A stretch of 64,000 nucleotides of DNA, from contig JALMQS010000225.1 of assembly GCA_024734495.1 (NCBI GenBank), positions 13,793,573 through 13,857,572 on the forward strand, in the 5' to 3' direction. This DNA is from Forficula auricularia (Eukaryota; Arthropoda; Insecta; Dermaptera; Forficulidae). The first letter of the stretch is position 1. Each line of letters opens with the position of its first letter. A model generated the notes under the pieces. It saw nothing but the letters and a program-made list of their open reading frames with translations. It ran no database searches and was not told where the DNA came from. Shown piece by piece: positions 8,310 through 19,572 of the stretch. Position numbers and translations under genes: made by a program.

Positions 8310-10570
8310 ACATATTGTTAAGGAAGAATGGTGTGGGTTTTTGGTGAAACATATTTAAAATAAAGTCAAGAAAATTTTAAAAATTTATGAAACTCTTAAA
8401 ATTTAAAAATATAAAATTCTAAGTAGGTTTCACAAGAAATAAAAGACCAGATGCTAAACAAGCTTATTTACTTTTTCTTATTTATATTTTCCAAAATACT
8501 TGAGATACCAAAATATTAGTTCTTATTTGCTGTTGATAAAGTGCGAATGTGAGAATTTATGGCATTTTTTCATAATTTTAAGTTAATATAGATACTTCTG
8601 AACGGCAACGACGGAAGGTACAAAAATCACCTTAAATACTTAATTTGGGGTTCTCCTTCACTGTCATTTTAAAGTTAATTGAATTAAATTAATACTTAAT
8701 GAGATCTTACAGGAATATTTTACACTTCATGATAAAATTTTTTTTTATTTTTTAACCCCACAAAAAATTCAACCCCCCCCCCCCCAATTTATATCTTATT
8801 TAGTTTACGGACAACAATGCTCTGACATCAAAAGGGTCTTGTTTTACTTTTAAAAGTAAAAAGATATTAACCAAAAATCAAGTGATTTTCATAATTCGGC
8901 CCTGATTCAAGAATGTACCGAGTAATAAGGAATTTCTCGTTAATATAACTGTTAATTTTAACATTACAGACGCCTCATTCACAGTCGTGTTATTGTACAT
9001 GTACATTTGTACATACATGTGAATATAGCTAGCTCTAACATTTTAATTTGGATCGATGTTTAATAGAAAAATTTTAATTAATTTCTCTCAATTCACATAT
9101 CATTCATTTCCATATCGAATCTGTTCCCTTTCTCTCAATTTCAATGGTAAATAACATCAGAGAGATTCTCATTTACGAATTAAACAAACCAAAATTCAAT
9201 TAGTTCACTTATAGAATGTTTGAATTGTCCATATAACGTTGTGATCAACCCTTCACTTTTACTTATTATGCAAGAGATGAATATTTATTAATCGAATTTA
9301 AAGAAAATTTAGTTGGAAATTTATCAAAATCGAGCCCTTTTAGGTAAAGCGACATCCTCTTGATATCGTTAATTAAAATTCATCACAGGGTGAGAGGAGT
9401 TGGGAGTGAAGTGAGCTGAAGAAGTGGAGGAGAGGCGAGGATGGTCCTTAAGGCCGGACGCAGCCGTAATTACCACAAAGGCTGAGCAGGTAATTAAATC
9501 CCCGACTGACAAGCAACTAAAGCAAAACACCCGAGCAAAATGGGATTTAGAAAATGTTGCATAATGATAAACTTTCCGGGTATAAAAAGGGATTTAACTT
9601 GGAGAGAAGAGACAGTGTGGGGGTGAAAAGGGGTCAAAGGGGTAGGCAAGCCAAAGAGCGAGGGAATCTTAGATAATTTATCACGATAAAAAGTCAAGGA
9701 AGCAATCGATATTTGCAAAGAATAAAGAGGCGAAAAACGGGCATCAATCAGCCAGGGAGGCAGCCAGCCTGCCGGGAGGGCTTAGCAAGCTCTTCTTGGA
9801 TTCCGAAAGCAGCTCTTGGTACCCACCAACACCCCCATATATACACTCTTTTTATTCCCCCACCACACATGCAACTTAATTCGATTTTAATTAAAAATAA
9901 TGGAGGCGGAAAATTAAAAAAATACTTGCTATAAAAACAAATTAAATTTCTATCTTGGATAAAGGGAGTAGAACTACTCAAAAAATACGGTTACAATTAT
10001 GTCATGTTTATGGACTTGGATATAAAAGAGGTTTTTTGTATATATGTTATTTTTATATTTCTCAAATGTGAGTTTCTTTTATGAGAGATTTTTCTCAGTT
10101 AATACAAAAATCCAGATTCTATTTGATAATAATTCTTTTTCAGTAATCTCTGTAGCTAATCTCGAAAAGAAAATACAACAGTTTTATTCATTTTCAATTA
10201 AATATGAATAAGTAATGAAAAGAAACCAGGTAGGGGGGTGAATCGAGAATCAAAAAGAATTTATTCACAAAGGGGTAGAAATAGAATTTTAAACTTGTGT
10301 GGTAGCGGTATCTCAAAATGGTAAATGCCAGTTATTTAATGAGATTCGCAACGTCATACATAATTGGATGAGAAGTTTGCAGTAAATTCTAGCTTAAATA
10401 GATCCAATAAACATATCTTTTTATTTAATTTGTTTTCAGATTTTATAATGTTAAAATGGATTATTTTTTGAATTCGTTATGCTTAATTATTCAAATTAAC
10501 AAGCGCTAAGTTATATTTAAAGAAAAAGGAGTTGAGCAACAGTGTAGTTTTTGGATAATCGACGAGGTTA
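8310..10570. other. intronic DNA with a GC-richer block
   Basis: Mostly AT-rich without recognisable genes. Bases 9360-9480 and 9590-9830 are distinctly less AT-rich (gaggagaggcgaggatgg and similar) but have stops in all frames and no convincing exon. They could be a conserved intronic regulatory block; nothing in the sequence decides this. Confidence 0.45.
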
Positions 10571-10574
10571 TTTT

Positions 10575-10890
10575 CTAAGTTTCAATTTCCGATAAAAGCC
10601 TAAAAGCTGTTTTACGAGGTGAATTTTCAAAGAGAAGTGTATTATACAAACATGTTACAAACAAGATTGCCAAATTTCAGCTTATTAGCCACAAATGTTG
10701 AATGGAGATATAAGATTGTCAGATTTTCTTCGTTTTAAACCGGAAATTTTGATACTAGAAAGTCCAAAATCTCAATTTCCGACGAAAGCCTAAAAGCTGT
10801 TTTACAGGGTGAATTTTCAAAGAGAAGTGTAGTTTATTAATAAAAACATGTTAAAAACATGATTTAACATTATTAGCTACAAATGTTGAA
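10575..10890 (+). repeat. tandem duplication, about 191-bp unit
   Basis: TCAATTTCCGATAAAAGCC near 10582 recurs as TCAATTTCCGACGAAAGCC near 10773. CTAAAAGCTGTTTTAC and GAATTTTCAAAGAGAAGTGT follow in both units, and CACAAATGTTGAAT / TACAAATGTTGAAT lies further downstream in both. Non-coding. Confidence 0.75.
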
Positions 10891-10892
10891 TA

Positions 10893-11545
10893 TGAAAGAT
10901 TTCAATTTGCCGATGGTAATAGATTCAAATTTTCTTAGAAAATCATAAGATGGTGTCATCTATTAAATCCGATGGAATGGATAATTTTTAATTATATGTC
11001 AGAGGGGTTGTTTTTCACCCCCTTCGGGAATCGAACCCGAAAGCCAGTAACAGCAATCCGGGCCATCTGACTCACCTGCGGGATGCGAACCTCTCTTGCA
11101 TATGTAAACGCGTAAAATATTTTACTCAAAGTTTGTTATCTTAATTTGTAAAATTTCGCGATATAGTGATTCTATAGCCATGTCATATAATTTAAATAAA
11201 GGTCGTTGAGTGTTTCGAATTTTGAAGAAATCAAAATTCGAATGGCAATGGAATAAGTTTTCCTAATTGAATATGAAAGATTTTAATTTGCCGATGGAAA
11301 TAGATTCACATTTCCTTAGAAAATCCAAGGTGGTGTCATCTATTAAATTCGATGGAATGGAATATTTTTAATTATATGTCAGAGAGGTTCGCATCCCGCA
11401 GGTGAGCCAGATGCTGTTACTGGCACTCGGGTTCGATTCCCGAAGGGATGAATAACAACCCCTCTGACATATAATTAAAAATATTCCATTCCATCGGATT
11501 TAATAGATGACACCATCTTATGATTTTCTAAGAAAATGTTGATAA
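10893..11545. repeat. composite direct and inverted repeat with tRNA-like T arm
   Basis: The block GAAAGATTTCAATTTGCCGA to TATATGTCAGAGG at 10893-11010 is repeated directly at 11267-11395 and then inverted at 11465-11545. Between the arms, CTCGGGTTCGATTCCCGAAG (about 11424-11443) forms a tRNA T-arm-like hairpin with a perfect box B, GGTTCGATTCC, and the left arm has its inverse near 11030. It looks like a fold-back derived partly from a tRNA or SINE head. No convincing box A was identified. Confidence 0.6.
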
Positions 11546-11559
11546 GCTCTCCATATAAG

Positions 11560-12506
11560 AATTCGATTTTTGTCAGATTATCTGCCAAATGAACTTGAAA
11601 TTCTGATACGAGAAAGTGCAAAATCCGATCAATTCCTCGTTTTGAAAATACAAAACGTTGTTACCAGAACGAACATTCTACGACTATTGTAAGTATATTG
11701 AGTGTATCTACATTCAAAAAAAATCATGCTTGAAACTGAAACTTTTGCTTAGATATTAAGGCGCTAATTAGCAAGAATCCTCTGTATTTTTTATTTTACA
11801 ATTTGATTATTTTATTGACTAAGTATTTGTTTTCTGAACAAAATAGCAAATAAAATTCGGCTTAAACATTTGACGATCAGAAAAAAGTTGTTTTTTTCAC
11901 CTTTCAAAAAAAGTTCAAGTCCATTCCAAAAGAAAGTGGTTGCGAAAAAGAGTTTTGTTCTAAGCTAAAGACCTGAAGAAAGGGACAAGTGGGAAAGAGA
12001 GCGAAGACTTTCTCTCTCTCTCTCTCCCAAGGGAACTCAAGGGAGAGAAAGAAAGCACTTATCTAAAAGAAAATCCAATCCAATGCCATTGGAATATAAA
12101 ATAAATGCGGTAAGCCCGGTTTCGATCTATATAGATTTGCATTTAAATATTTAGCAACATTTAGATGTAATTTTTTTGTTGGTAAATATTTAAATTATTT
12201 CGAGGGTTGAACGAAATTGTTTTTTTTTTTTTTTAAGATGAAATGATGACGTTCTGAATTCTAATAAATAATATTATTCGGGAATAGTGGTTTTCATTAT
12301 TGTTGAGCTTGCTTTGCATCAATTTGATATTTAACAAAATTGTTCATTACATTTTTAATGATTTAAAATTAATTTCTTCTGATAAATAACAATTTTTAAT
12401 ATATAATATATTATATGTAATGAACTGTTAATGAGTTTTAAAATAAATACAAAACCAAATTTGTGAATAAAAGGAAATAGCAATAAAATTATTGGAAACT
12501 AGACAT
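11560..12506. other. intronic DNA, microsatellite only
   Basis: A (TC)n run lies near 12009-12028. Otherwise AT-rich with no gene or repeat terminus recognised. Confidence 0.5.
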
Positions 12507-12975
12507 ATGGATATAATTTCATGGAAATATCTTTGAAATAATTACTAAGCAGAAAAGTAGGTAAGAGTCTCCCCATTTATCAACTTTTTATGAATTTTGA
12601 TAGAAAAATAAAATTTAATTTTCTTGAAAATTTTACTATTATTTTAATTAGTATTTCATATAGAGATGAATGGATATAATTTCATGGAAATATCTTTAAA
12701 ATAATTACGTTTTACCGCCTTCAAAAAAGCAGAAAAGTAGGTATGGGTCCCCCTTTATCAACTCTTTATGGATTTTGATAAAAAAATAAAATTTAATTTT
12801 CTTGAAAATTTTACTATTATTTTAATTAGTATTTCATATAGAGATGACTGGATATAATTTCATGGACATATCTTTAAAATAATTACTTTTTACTTCCTTC
12901 AAAAAAGCAGAAAAGTAGGCAAGGGTCCCCCCTTATCAACTCTTTATGGATTTTGATAAAAAAATAAAAATCATT
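12507..12975 (+). repeat. tandem array of about 178-bp units, three copies
   Basis: GGATATAATTTCATGG recurs at 12507, 12670 and 12848 (the first unit is shorter). Each unit includes AAGCAGAAAAGTAGG, a CCCCCTTATCAAC-like segment and GTATTTCATATAGAGATGA. The same unit is found at 34250-34610 (two copies) and inverted at 50330-50690 (two copies), so this is a dispersed satellite-like family. No ribozyme core or reading frame was recognised in it. Confidence 0.8.
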
Positions 12976-13451
12976 TTTATCCACGTTTCGAAAATGTTTA
13001 TATATACATAATACAAAAGGCAAAAAAAAAAATTTTGAATTTAATAAACTTGCCTACCGGGTTTACCGAGTAATTTATACTTCTATCTCACTAAATTTTA
13101 TTTTTTAAATTAAAATAACGCTAGGGCTTTTTTTCCTTAAACAAGACAGAGACTCAGCAGTTGACCAAAACAACTGGTAGAGAGAGAAGGATTAACAACA
13201 ACTGATCAATATTTAACAACTACTACTAGCAAACAACAATCATCCAGTACATCACCAATTACAAACACAGACACACATAAGATCTGTTCACTGTACAAAC
13301 TCCATAAAACAAAAAGTGGAGAAATGCGATGAAATAATCTTCCTAGATTATTACATTATTTTTTATTGAATGGCCAAAAAAAATTTGTCGTTTAATGGTG
13401 TTAATCTTTATTATTTGGAAAATTTATTATAAATATAAAAAGCTTCTGAAC

Positions 13452-14127
13452 TAGGGATGGCAACGATATATCGATTATTTTTTTATATCAATATATTTCC
13501 AAAATATCGAATACTCCTTGCGGTATATATCGAATATCGATATATGCCTTGCGATATATATCGAAAAATATATCGGAATTTTTTTTCACTTACAAATACC
13601 AAAAAACTGCTGGAAATTTTAATTGCACAATTCTATACGAAATTTTTATTTCACCACATCACAACTATAAAAAAAAAATACTTTGACTAGGTACCTACTC
13701 TAAACTCAAAAAAATCAAAAATCATGTCATGTATTGTAATAGAGAGGCGAAAAAATACCATAATACTAGAAAAATAGAGACAAAAAAATGGAAAGTAGTT
13801 TTTTCATGTTTTTTTTTGTCTTTTTTGTAAGTTAATTTTTAAATTTAAAAAAAATGTACTCCACATGACTACGACTATTGACTACTGTTTTTGTTATATA
13901 ACCTTAGGTGAAACTAACTTTGAATATAAAAAAAAATTGTATTTTTAGGATTAAATTATTTTTACTATCATAGAATGTTTTTATTTCTCAATAAGTAATA
14001 ATTACTGGTTAATTTTTGATGTGTTAATATCTAAAAAATATATCGATATATCGTATATATCGATATATTTGCCGCGTTATATTTATGTACCGATATATCA
14101 ATATTTTAAAATAATTTGCTATCCCTA
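13452..14127. mobile_element. hAT-like MITE with ATATCGAT subterminal repeats
   Basis: The ends TAGGGATGGCAACGA and (inverted) TAGGGATAGCAAA match the usual hAT terminal pattern. Flanks TTCTGAAC (13444-13451) and GCCTGAAC (14128-14135) agree at 6 of 8 bases, compatible with a decayed 8-bp duplication. Clusters of ATATATCGATAT-type motifs lie just inside both ends, as expected of transposase-binding subterminal repeats. There is no transposase. Confidence 0.65.
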
Positions 14128-14235
14128 GCCTGAACCAAGTGTTTTCACACTTAAATTTAAGAATATTTCAAAAAGTGGAGTTAATCGATTTGTGCAGTGA
14201 ACAACAGCTCATATATAAAAAACATCACATATAAG

Positions 14236-14362
14236 AAAAATGGTGCGAGCTACAAGAGAAACATTAAATATAAGTATTTCCATTATTTATACTATATATT
14301 GTACAGTATAAATAATGGAAATACTTATATTTGATGTTTCTCTTGTAGTTCGCACCATTTTT
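14236..14362. repeat. 58-bp arm inverted repeat
   Basis: Arms 14236-14293 and 14305-14362 differ at only two positions and are separated by 11 bases. The following CGGGGCGTTTCGAAG could be a remnant of a hammerhead foldback, but no core is identifiable. Confidence 0.85.
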
Positions 14363-15080
14363 TTTATCGGGGCGTTTCGAAGCATACAAAAAGAGGTGAG
14401 ATGATCCTCTTAAGCCCAAGATATGGCTAGAAGGATTTGATTCCGTTCACCTTAGAAGGCTGGATTAACGAATTCAGAGATAACAAAAACAAGCAACACG
14501 TGAATGTAGAATGAAAGGGAGCAGAAGTAGCACTGGCTAATGGAATTCACCTAAGTGAAAGAATGTGGGCCCCCGAAACAAACTACAGTTTATTAACTGA
14601 AATGTTCATTTTTAATTTTGAAAAAAGTATTTTATTGTAACATTAACACAATTAAACAACGAAGTTTGTATAAAAAAATTAAATAATTGTTTATATAGTT
14701 TAATAATTATAAATTATGAAAGGATTCAGCCTCGTCAGTGTTCAAATATATTAGGTGGTCTTTAGGGATTGTACTCAAGCAAAATCAGCCGATCGAAACG
14801 TCGTATTACCTAAGTTATTTGTTGTTACGATCAATTCAATTAATTCTATATAAATTCTTAATTGTTTTTATTGTATCAAATGTATAGTTTATAAAAACAA
14901 TAATAAAACATTTGTTAATAAAATTGAAACATTTCAGGAAAAACCCTCTATTTATTAATAAAACATTGGAAAAATGCAGTTTCCTTATGAAAGAATAATA
15001 AATTTAGTTTCATTTAACTTAATATTTTTAGTTGCTTTATTAATCTTTCAAAAAACAAGTACATTTTGACAATTTTGTCA
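14363..15080. other. intronic DNA with a possible half ribozyme block
   Basis: CCGATCGAAACGTCG near 14792 resembles the 3' half of the hammerhead-like motifs, and ACCTAA after it can pair with TTAGGT upstream, but no CTGANGA is present. No gene seen. Confidence 0.35.
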
Positions 15081-15111
15081 ATGATGAAGGGAGAATTTCG
15101 TCCGAAACGTT
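15081..15111 (+). ncRNA. hammerhead-like core with C3 mutated
   Basis: Reads ATGATGA (C3 changed to A), extra A, GG/CC stem, GAA, ACGT, T17. Three stem I pairs (TCA with TGA) are visible. Loss of C3, which pairs with G8 in the active fold, predicts inactivity. Confidence 0.45.
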
Positions 15112-15129
15112 TGAATTATTATTAAATGT

Positions 15130-15418
15130 CGGGATAGCTAATGCGTCGTTTGCTCCTGGTATCGGATTTTTGAACGGAATTATTTAAATTACGTTTTGTC
15201 TTTTGATGGAAATCTCTGATCATGTTATTTGTTAATGAGGATACATTTCTATTTTTTTTCTTTTTTGTTAATTGTTAATTTCTTTTAAGTGATTTGTATT
15301 TAATTATGTTTATTAATTTCTGTAGTTAATTTCTATTGATATTTTGTTGACCTAGCCACCGAGGACTTGTGCCTCTAAGCAGGTCGAGTAATAAAGATTT
15401 ATTTATTTATTTAAACGT
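15130..15418 (+). mobile_element. 3' untranslated fragment of a non-LTR retrotransposon
   Basis: GACCTAGCCACCGAGGACTT then GTGCCTCTAAGCAGGTCGA can fold into a hairpin and is followed by AATAAAGATTTATTTATTTA. This arrangement is typical of 3' ends of insect jockey/CR1-type elements. No coding sequence remains; the 5' limit is uncertain. Confidence 0.5.
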
Positions 15419-16605
15419 TTTATGATTGATTTTATAAAGATGTGAGTGCATTTAAAATAAGTAATTGTGTGTGATGATTTAAATAAAAAAAGCTTTAACA
15501 GCTATACGATACATACCAATTATCTAATTATTTAACTATATGTGGTAATTAAAAAAAAAATAAAAATCATTTTAATGAAAATCAGAGAATATTAATCAAT
15601 TTCTCCTATAATCATATTAAGCTAGATATATAACATATACCGAATTCTCTCATAAGAAAATATGTTGCCGATAATGTAAGCCAGAAAGGCGAAAAAAATT
15701 TCTTTTGAAAATTCCCCACGGACACTTTTACTCATCAGAGAAACGATTTTTCGCATGTTCCCTTTATTTTTTTTTAAGATAGCCCCATAAAACTCAATTC
15801 ATAAAGCGTTTGATTTGAACAAAAACGCCCCTTCGCAAGTCAGATTAGAGACAAACCAAACCAATTCAATCATCATTCACTCTATCATTTGAAGGAAAAA
15901 ACTTGGCAACAAGTGTGGGTGAAGGAAATGGGGGAGGGCAAAGGGGAAAAGTAGAACAAACTCAGACGAGGGAAAAGGGATGAAGAATTGAAAATGGCGG
16001 CTCAAAAAAGGCAAAATGGACACGAGTGGAGATGATAATAGAAAAATACACCAAGCCAGGGCTTTCTTCTCGAAAGTAAAACGGATTAGATTTAACCAAC
16101 GAGGGTGGGTAAGAGCAAGACAGACAGACAGACAGACAGACCTCTGGTCTTTTGATATTTGTCATCTCCAGGGTATTATTAAAAATAAATATTTAATTGA
16201 AAATCCTTTCTAAACAGAGCCGGATTAAGATTTCCCAAGCTAAAAGTGTTGCCTCTAAAAAGCACGAGCAATCTTTTCCAAAAAAAAAAAAAAGGAATAA
16301 AAATTAAATTTATTTTTAGCGAGGCTAACGTCATTTAAAAAAATGCTTTTAATCTAGATTATTTATAATTTGATTCAGTATTCATAAAAGAAACGACTTT
16401 GCAGCTTTCTTTTTGTTTTCTATAGGCCCTAAAGCTTTTGCTTTACTTAATTCGACACAAGAAAGATTCCATTAAAAAAAAATCCCTTCAATGGTCAATG
16501 ACAAAAAAAAAATAATATTATACCTTTATACATTGCTGGTATTAGAATTGTTTTTTCTAGTAACATGATTAGTAAGAAATATACATTTTTATATTTATTA
16601 TACAA
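15419..16605. other. intronic DNA; possible hAT-type end near 16216
   Basis: A (CAGA)n run is at 16119-16141. CAGAGCCGGATTAAGATTT at 16216 resembles the ends of insect hAT/MITE elements, but the other end was not found. No gene. Confidence 0.4.
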
Positions 16606-16706
16606 AATTAATAAATGAGCAATTGGATGTTGATGAAAGCAGTCCACGGTGGTTGCAAAAAATAAGACTATAGAGGTTTTATTATTTTACATTTATTTGC
16701 CAAACC

Positions 16707-16739
16707 GACGTTTCGGAGATTTATTCTCTCCTTCTTCAG
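16707..16739 (-). ncRNA. hammerhead-like core (left arm)
   Basis: Minus strand: CTGAAGA, extra A, GGAG/CTCC stem II, GAA, ACGT, C17. ACC before the core pairs with GGT after it. The outer part of stem I is weaker than in the plus-strand partner. Confidence 0.7.
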
Positions 16740-16762
16740 GGTAACTACTTTCATTGACTTTT

Positions 16763-16811
16763 TGTTACCCTGAAGAAGGAGAGAATAAATCTCCGAAACG
16801 TCGGTTTAACA
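16763..16811 (+). ncRNA. hammerhead-like ribozyme motif (right arm)
   Basis: Core 16770-16802: CTGAAGA, extra A, stem II GGAG/CTCC, GAA, ACGT, C17. Stem I pairs ACC with GGT and, after a two-base bulge, GTT with AAC. All invariant bases are present; a dimer would be needed for stem III. Confidence 0.75.
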
Positions 16812-16970
16812 AATAAATGTAAAATAATAAAACCTCTATAGTCTTATTTTTTTACAACCACCGTGGACTGCTTTCATCAACATCCAATTGCATATTTGTA
16901 CCAGTCCGTCTCCTAAAGAAAAACTCTATCAATTAATAAATGAGTTTTTATTTAATTTTGATAGATTTAA

Positions 16971-17118
16971 CCGAGAGGTGAACCGCGATTAGAATTAGGT
17001 GTACACAGTCTTTGGAATTATTTTGGAATTCATTAGATAATCTATTGTCTTCTACTTGGAAATGAAAGTGGAAGTGGAAGTAGGTGTACAGGATTTTATG
17101 ACGCGGTTCACCTCTCGG
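16971..17118. mobile_element. 148-bp MITE with 17-bp perfect TIRs
   Basis: CCGAGAGGTGAACCGCG at 16971-16987 is exactly inverted at 17102-17118. The interior has a GTGTACA motif near each end. No target duplication is clear (TTTAA versus ATATAA). No coding capacity; superfamily unknown. Confidence 0.75.
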
Positions 17119-19508
17119 ATATAACATATCAATTTGAAAAAGACCCAAAAAAAGCCTATACGTATATAAATAGCAAAATATACACGCGACGACTCAATTT
17201 TGAATAGCTACTGATTGGTATTCCCATGATTTTATCCTCTCTACTATTTAATCAACTGTTGAAATTAATTAATAAGTATAGTAATCAAATCTCTGACAAC
17301 TATAATTTCAATGTATATATATATTATTTAATTCCTAGAACTCTTTTACGTTCAGAAAATATATTTTTAATTTAACCCCTGTATGTATGCAACCAAACAA
17401 CCCAAACACTCAGCTTTAATTTTTAACTAAAATTTCAAAGTAAATTGCATAAATCAGTGATTCATAACCTTTTTATCTGCCAATAGGGCCATCGTTTAAA
17501 TTCTCAAAAATTATGTTCACACATTAACTTAAAATATATAATTTTGTCAAATATTACCTGAATGTAAATACTTAAAAAAGTGCCTATTTAAATTTTTATT
17601 AATTTTTTTATTTTTTATTAATATTATAAGCCGCGTGAAAATGTTTATTTATTATTTTTAGAAAATTTAAAATTTTAAGCCTAATCTAAACCAATCAGCT
17701 CACTTTCGTTTTTCATATAAAAGTTTAAATTGCCAAGGGTAGTAGAGTTAAGATTTCTAAAGAAAATCACGAAATGTTGTCATATACTGAATCTGTGATG
17801 TTAATAATAAATTATATATATAATAGTCCCCTTAATAAGAAATCTGCCTCTTTTTAGAAAATGAGATTTTTCTGGCATCATTCGAATAACTATTTAAGCC
17901 ATCAATGGATAAATTTGCTTATATGTGAATTATTGGCAGGGTGCGCGACGAAAACGACATCTGACGGCTGCATTAAATCATGCCCTAGAGCCGTGAAAGA
18001 AGTGCTAAATGTTTATAAAATTAATTTGTTTTGCATTAATAAATAATGTAAAATAACTTTTAAGAACCTCAAAGGAAAAGTGCAATACCAGTAGTGAATA
18101 AAAGATATTGAAACATACAAAGTAAGTGTTAATAAGTAGTAAAGTTTATTATTGGAATAAGGTTATTCGGCGATACTGTAACGGATTTTGGAAAAGCAGA
18201 AATGAAATGCTGACTTGCGAGGTCTCTGACTTGTAAATAAACAAAGAGTTTTTAATTGATTTTTCTTTTGATGTTGTTATCTTTTTGCTTGGAACTAAAG
18301 TATAACTGCATTTATCCATTTTTCCCTTTTTCTAAATTCCAACTAGCAAGTGGAAATGTATAAAATTTCCAGTCACTATTTCTGCCTGTATTTTTACAAT
18401 TAACTACACAGCAACTATTATGTACCATTTTTAATATTATTTTTTATTTGTTTACCCTGAATGTGAGCATGATTTAACGAAAATTTGATCACAACGATCG
18501 CTGCGATCGATTCAGTTGTCCCCACCATGCACTCCACACGGTCCCAATACTGGTTAGTTTTAAAATCTACTATAGAAATATGCCTAAATCCGACCTGACA
18601 ATTCCGTAAACAAATGGTTTTTCTTCTGTTCTGTAAAATTTTAATAGAAATAGGTAGTTTTCTTATTAAGGGGACGATATGTTTGTTTTTCAATTCTTGT
18701 AAATTTTTCAAGTGGACATTATTTGTCCAGTGACGTACACAGAAACAATTTTTTTTTTTTTTATAAACATAGAAGACTATTAAATATAAAAAATGTTTGC
18801 ATGACTTTTCTATTATTACTTAAGGTAATATAAGCATTCATATAAGGAGAGCTTAGGTACTCAAGGAAGTGCGTGCAGCCTTGATTAAAAACGACTGATC
18901 TAAATAGGCTATTAAATAATTATTTTAATTGACAATATTTTTTTTTCATTATCCTGATCTTAAAAGTTAAACTTTCGATTAATTAATTCTTAAATAAATT
19001 AAATAACTATTTGAAAGAATAGTTAGTTATTACAGTTTAAATTTTAACTAGCCGATGGGGATAGAGGTTTTGAAATATGCCCCGATATTTTTTTGGACAT
19101 TGTAATGCAATTGCATGTTTTTCCTCTATGCATGTATTAACATGATAATCGATGCAATTGAATTTGCTCGGGTGTGGGTGGAGGACCCATCCATTAATTA
19201 GTACTCAACTGGCTAATTGACATGACGCAACGTATCGATCGATCCAAGCTCAAGGGTTTTGCTTGTTCCTTGCACTTTCCAATGGAGAGAAAGAGAATGC
19301 ATTTTTTGTGACAATCTTAACCCTTCCCCTTCATTATTAACCACAAAAAAGTGTAAGTACCAGTGTACTGGTGTAGATACCCAAAAGTGTACTCACTTGT
19401 TTTTCATGTGTAAATCGTTTCACAATTAGAGCAGGTAAATTTAAATGAATAGATGTTCTATATAATATATACGTATATCTAGAGAAAGTTGTTGAATGGG
19501 TGACTTAC
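17119..19508. other. intron downstream of the smooth exon (minus-strand sense)
   Basis: No further exon was recognised. A decayed copy of the TTGCCAAGGGTAGTAGAG / GTTGTCATATACTGAATC family lies at 17725-17820. An unremarkable minus-strand frame at 18418-18711 has no recognisable domain. The stretch nearest the exon (19150-19330) is less AT-rich. Confidence 0.5.
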
Positions 19509-19572
19509 TCATGTTGGGGTTTGTGTAGTCCCAGCTCTCCGTGTCATTTTTGTAGACATTCAATTTGGTCGG
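19509..19572 (-). CDS. sm: coding exon of hnRNP L / smooth-like RNA-binding protein
   Basis: On the minus strand a pyrimidine-rich tract ending TTTGGTTTCAG precedes the exon, and A|GTAAGTC follows it. The 64 bp read, in phase 0, 21 codons plus one base: Pro-Thr-Lys, LNVYKNDTESWDYTNPN, Met. hnRNP L and Drosophila smooth have almost this peptide in the linker right after RRM2 (KPTRLNVFKND..WDYTNPNLSG), so identity is strong although the exon is tiny. The protein is a nuclear RRM protein that binds CA-rich RNA and regulates splicing. The first splice junction is phase 0 and the donor is phase 1, with the next codon starting with A (Ser expected). RRM1/RRM2 should lie at higher coordinates and RRM3/RRM4 lower, but neither was found here, so both flanking introns extend across the window. 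Confidence 0.85.

Larger units (their letters stand above)
16620..16930. mobile_element. foldback element with two opposed hammerhead-like cores
   Basis: The arms begin CAATTGGATGTTGATGAAAG and mirror at ...CATCAACATCCAATTG (16873-16890). A tail, CCAGTCCGTCTCCTAAAGA, lies outside the right arm. The 14-bp direct repeat AATTAATAAATGAG flanks the element exactly at 16606-16619 and 16931-16944. Minus- and plus-strand cores sit 30 bp apart at the hinge, so RNA from either strand would carry a ribozyme motif. This is the cleanest full-length copy in the window and contains no reading frame. Confidence 0.85.

Noticed and set aside
9360..9860. Coding exon in the GC-richer block
   Set aside because: Frames on both strands are short, interrupted and without recognisable peptide or consistent splice sites.
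14780..14810. CCGATCGAAACGTCG as a full hammerhead-like motif
   Set aside because: The 3' half and a possible stem I are visible, but there is no CTGANGA within a reasonable distance, so it was not called a ribozyme core.
18418..18711. 97-codon minus-strand frame
   Set aside because: No recognisable domain, AT-rich composition like the intron around it, and no splice signals or conserved motif.
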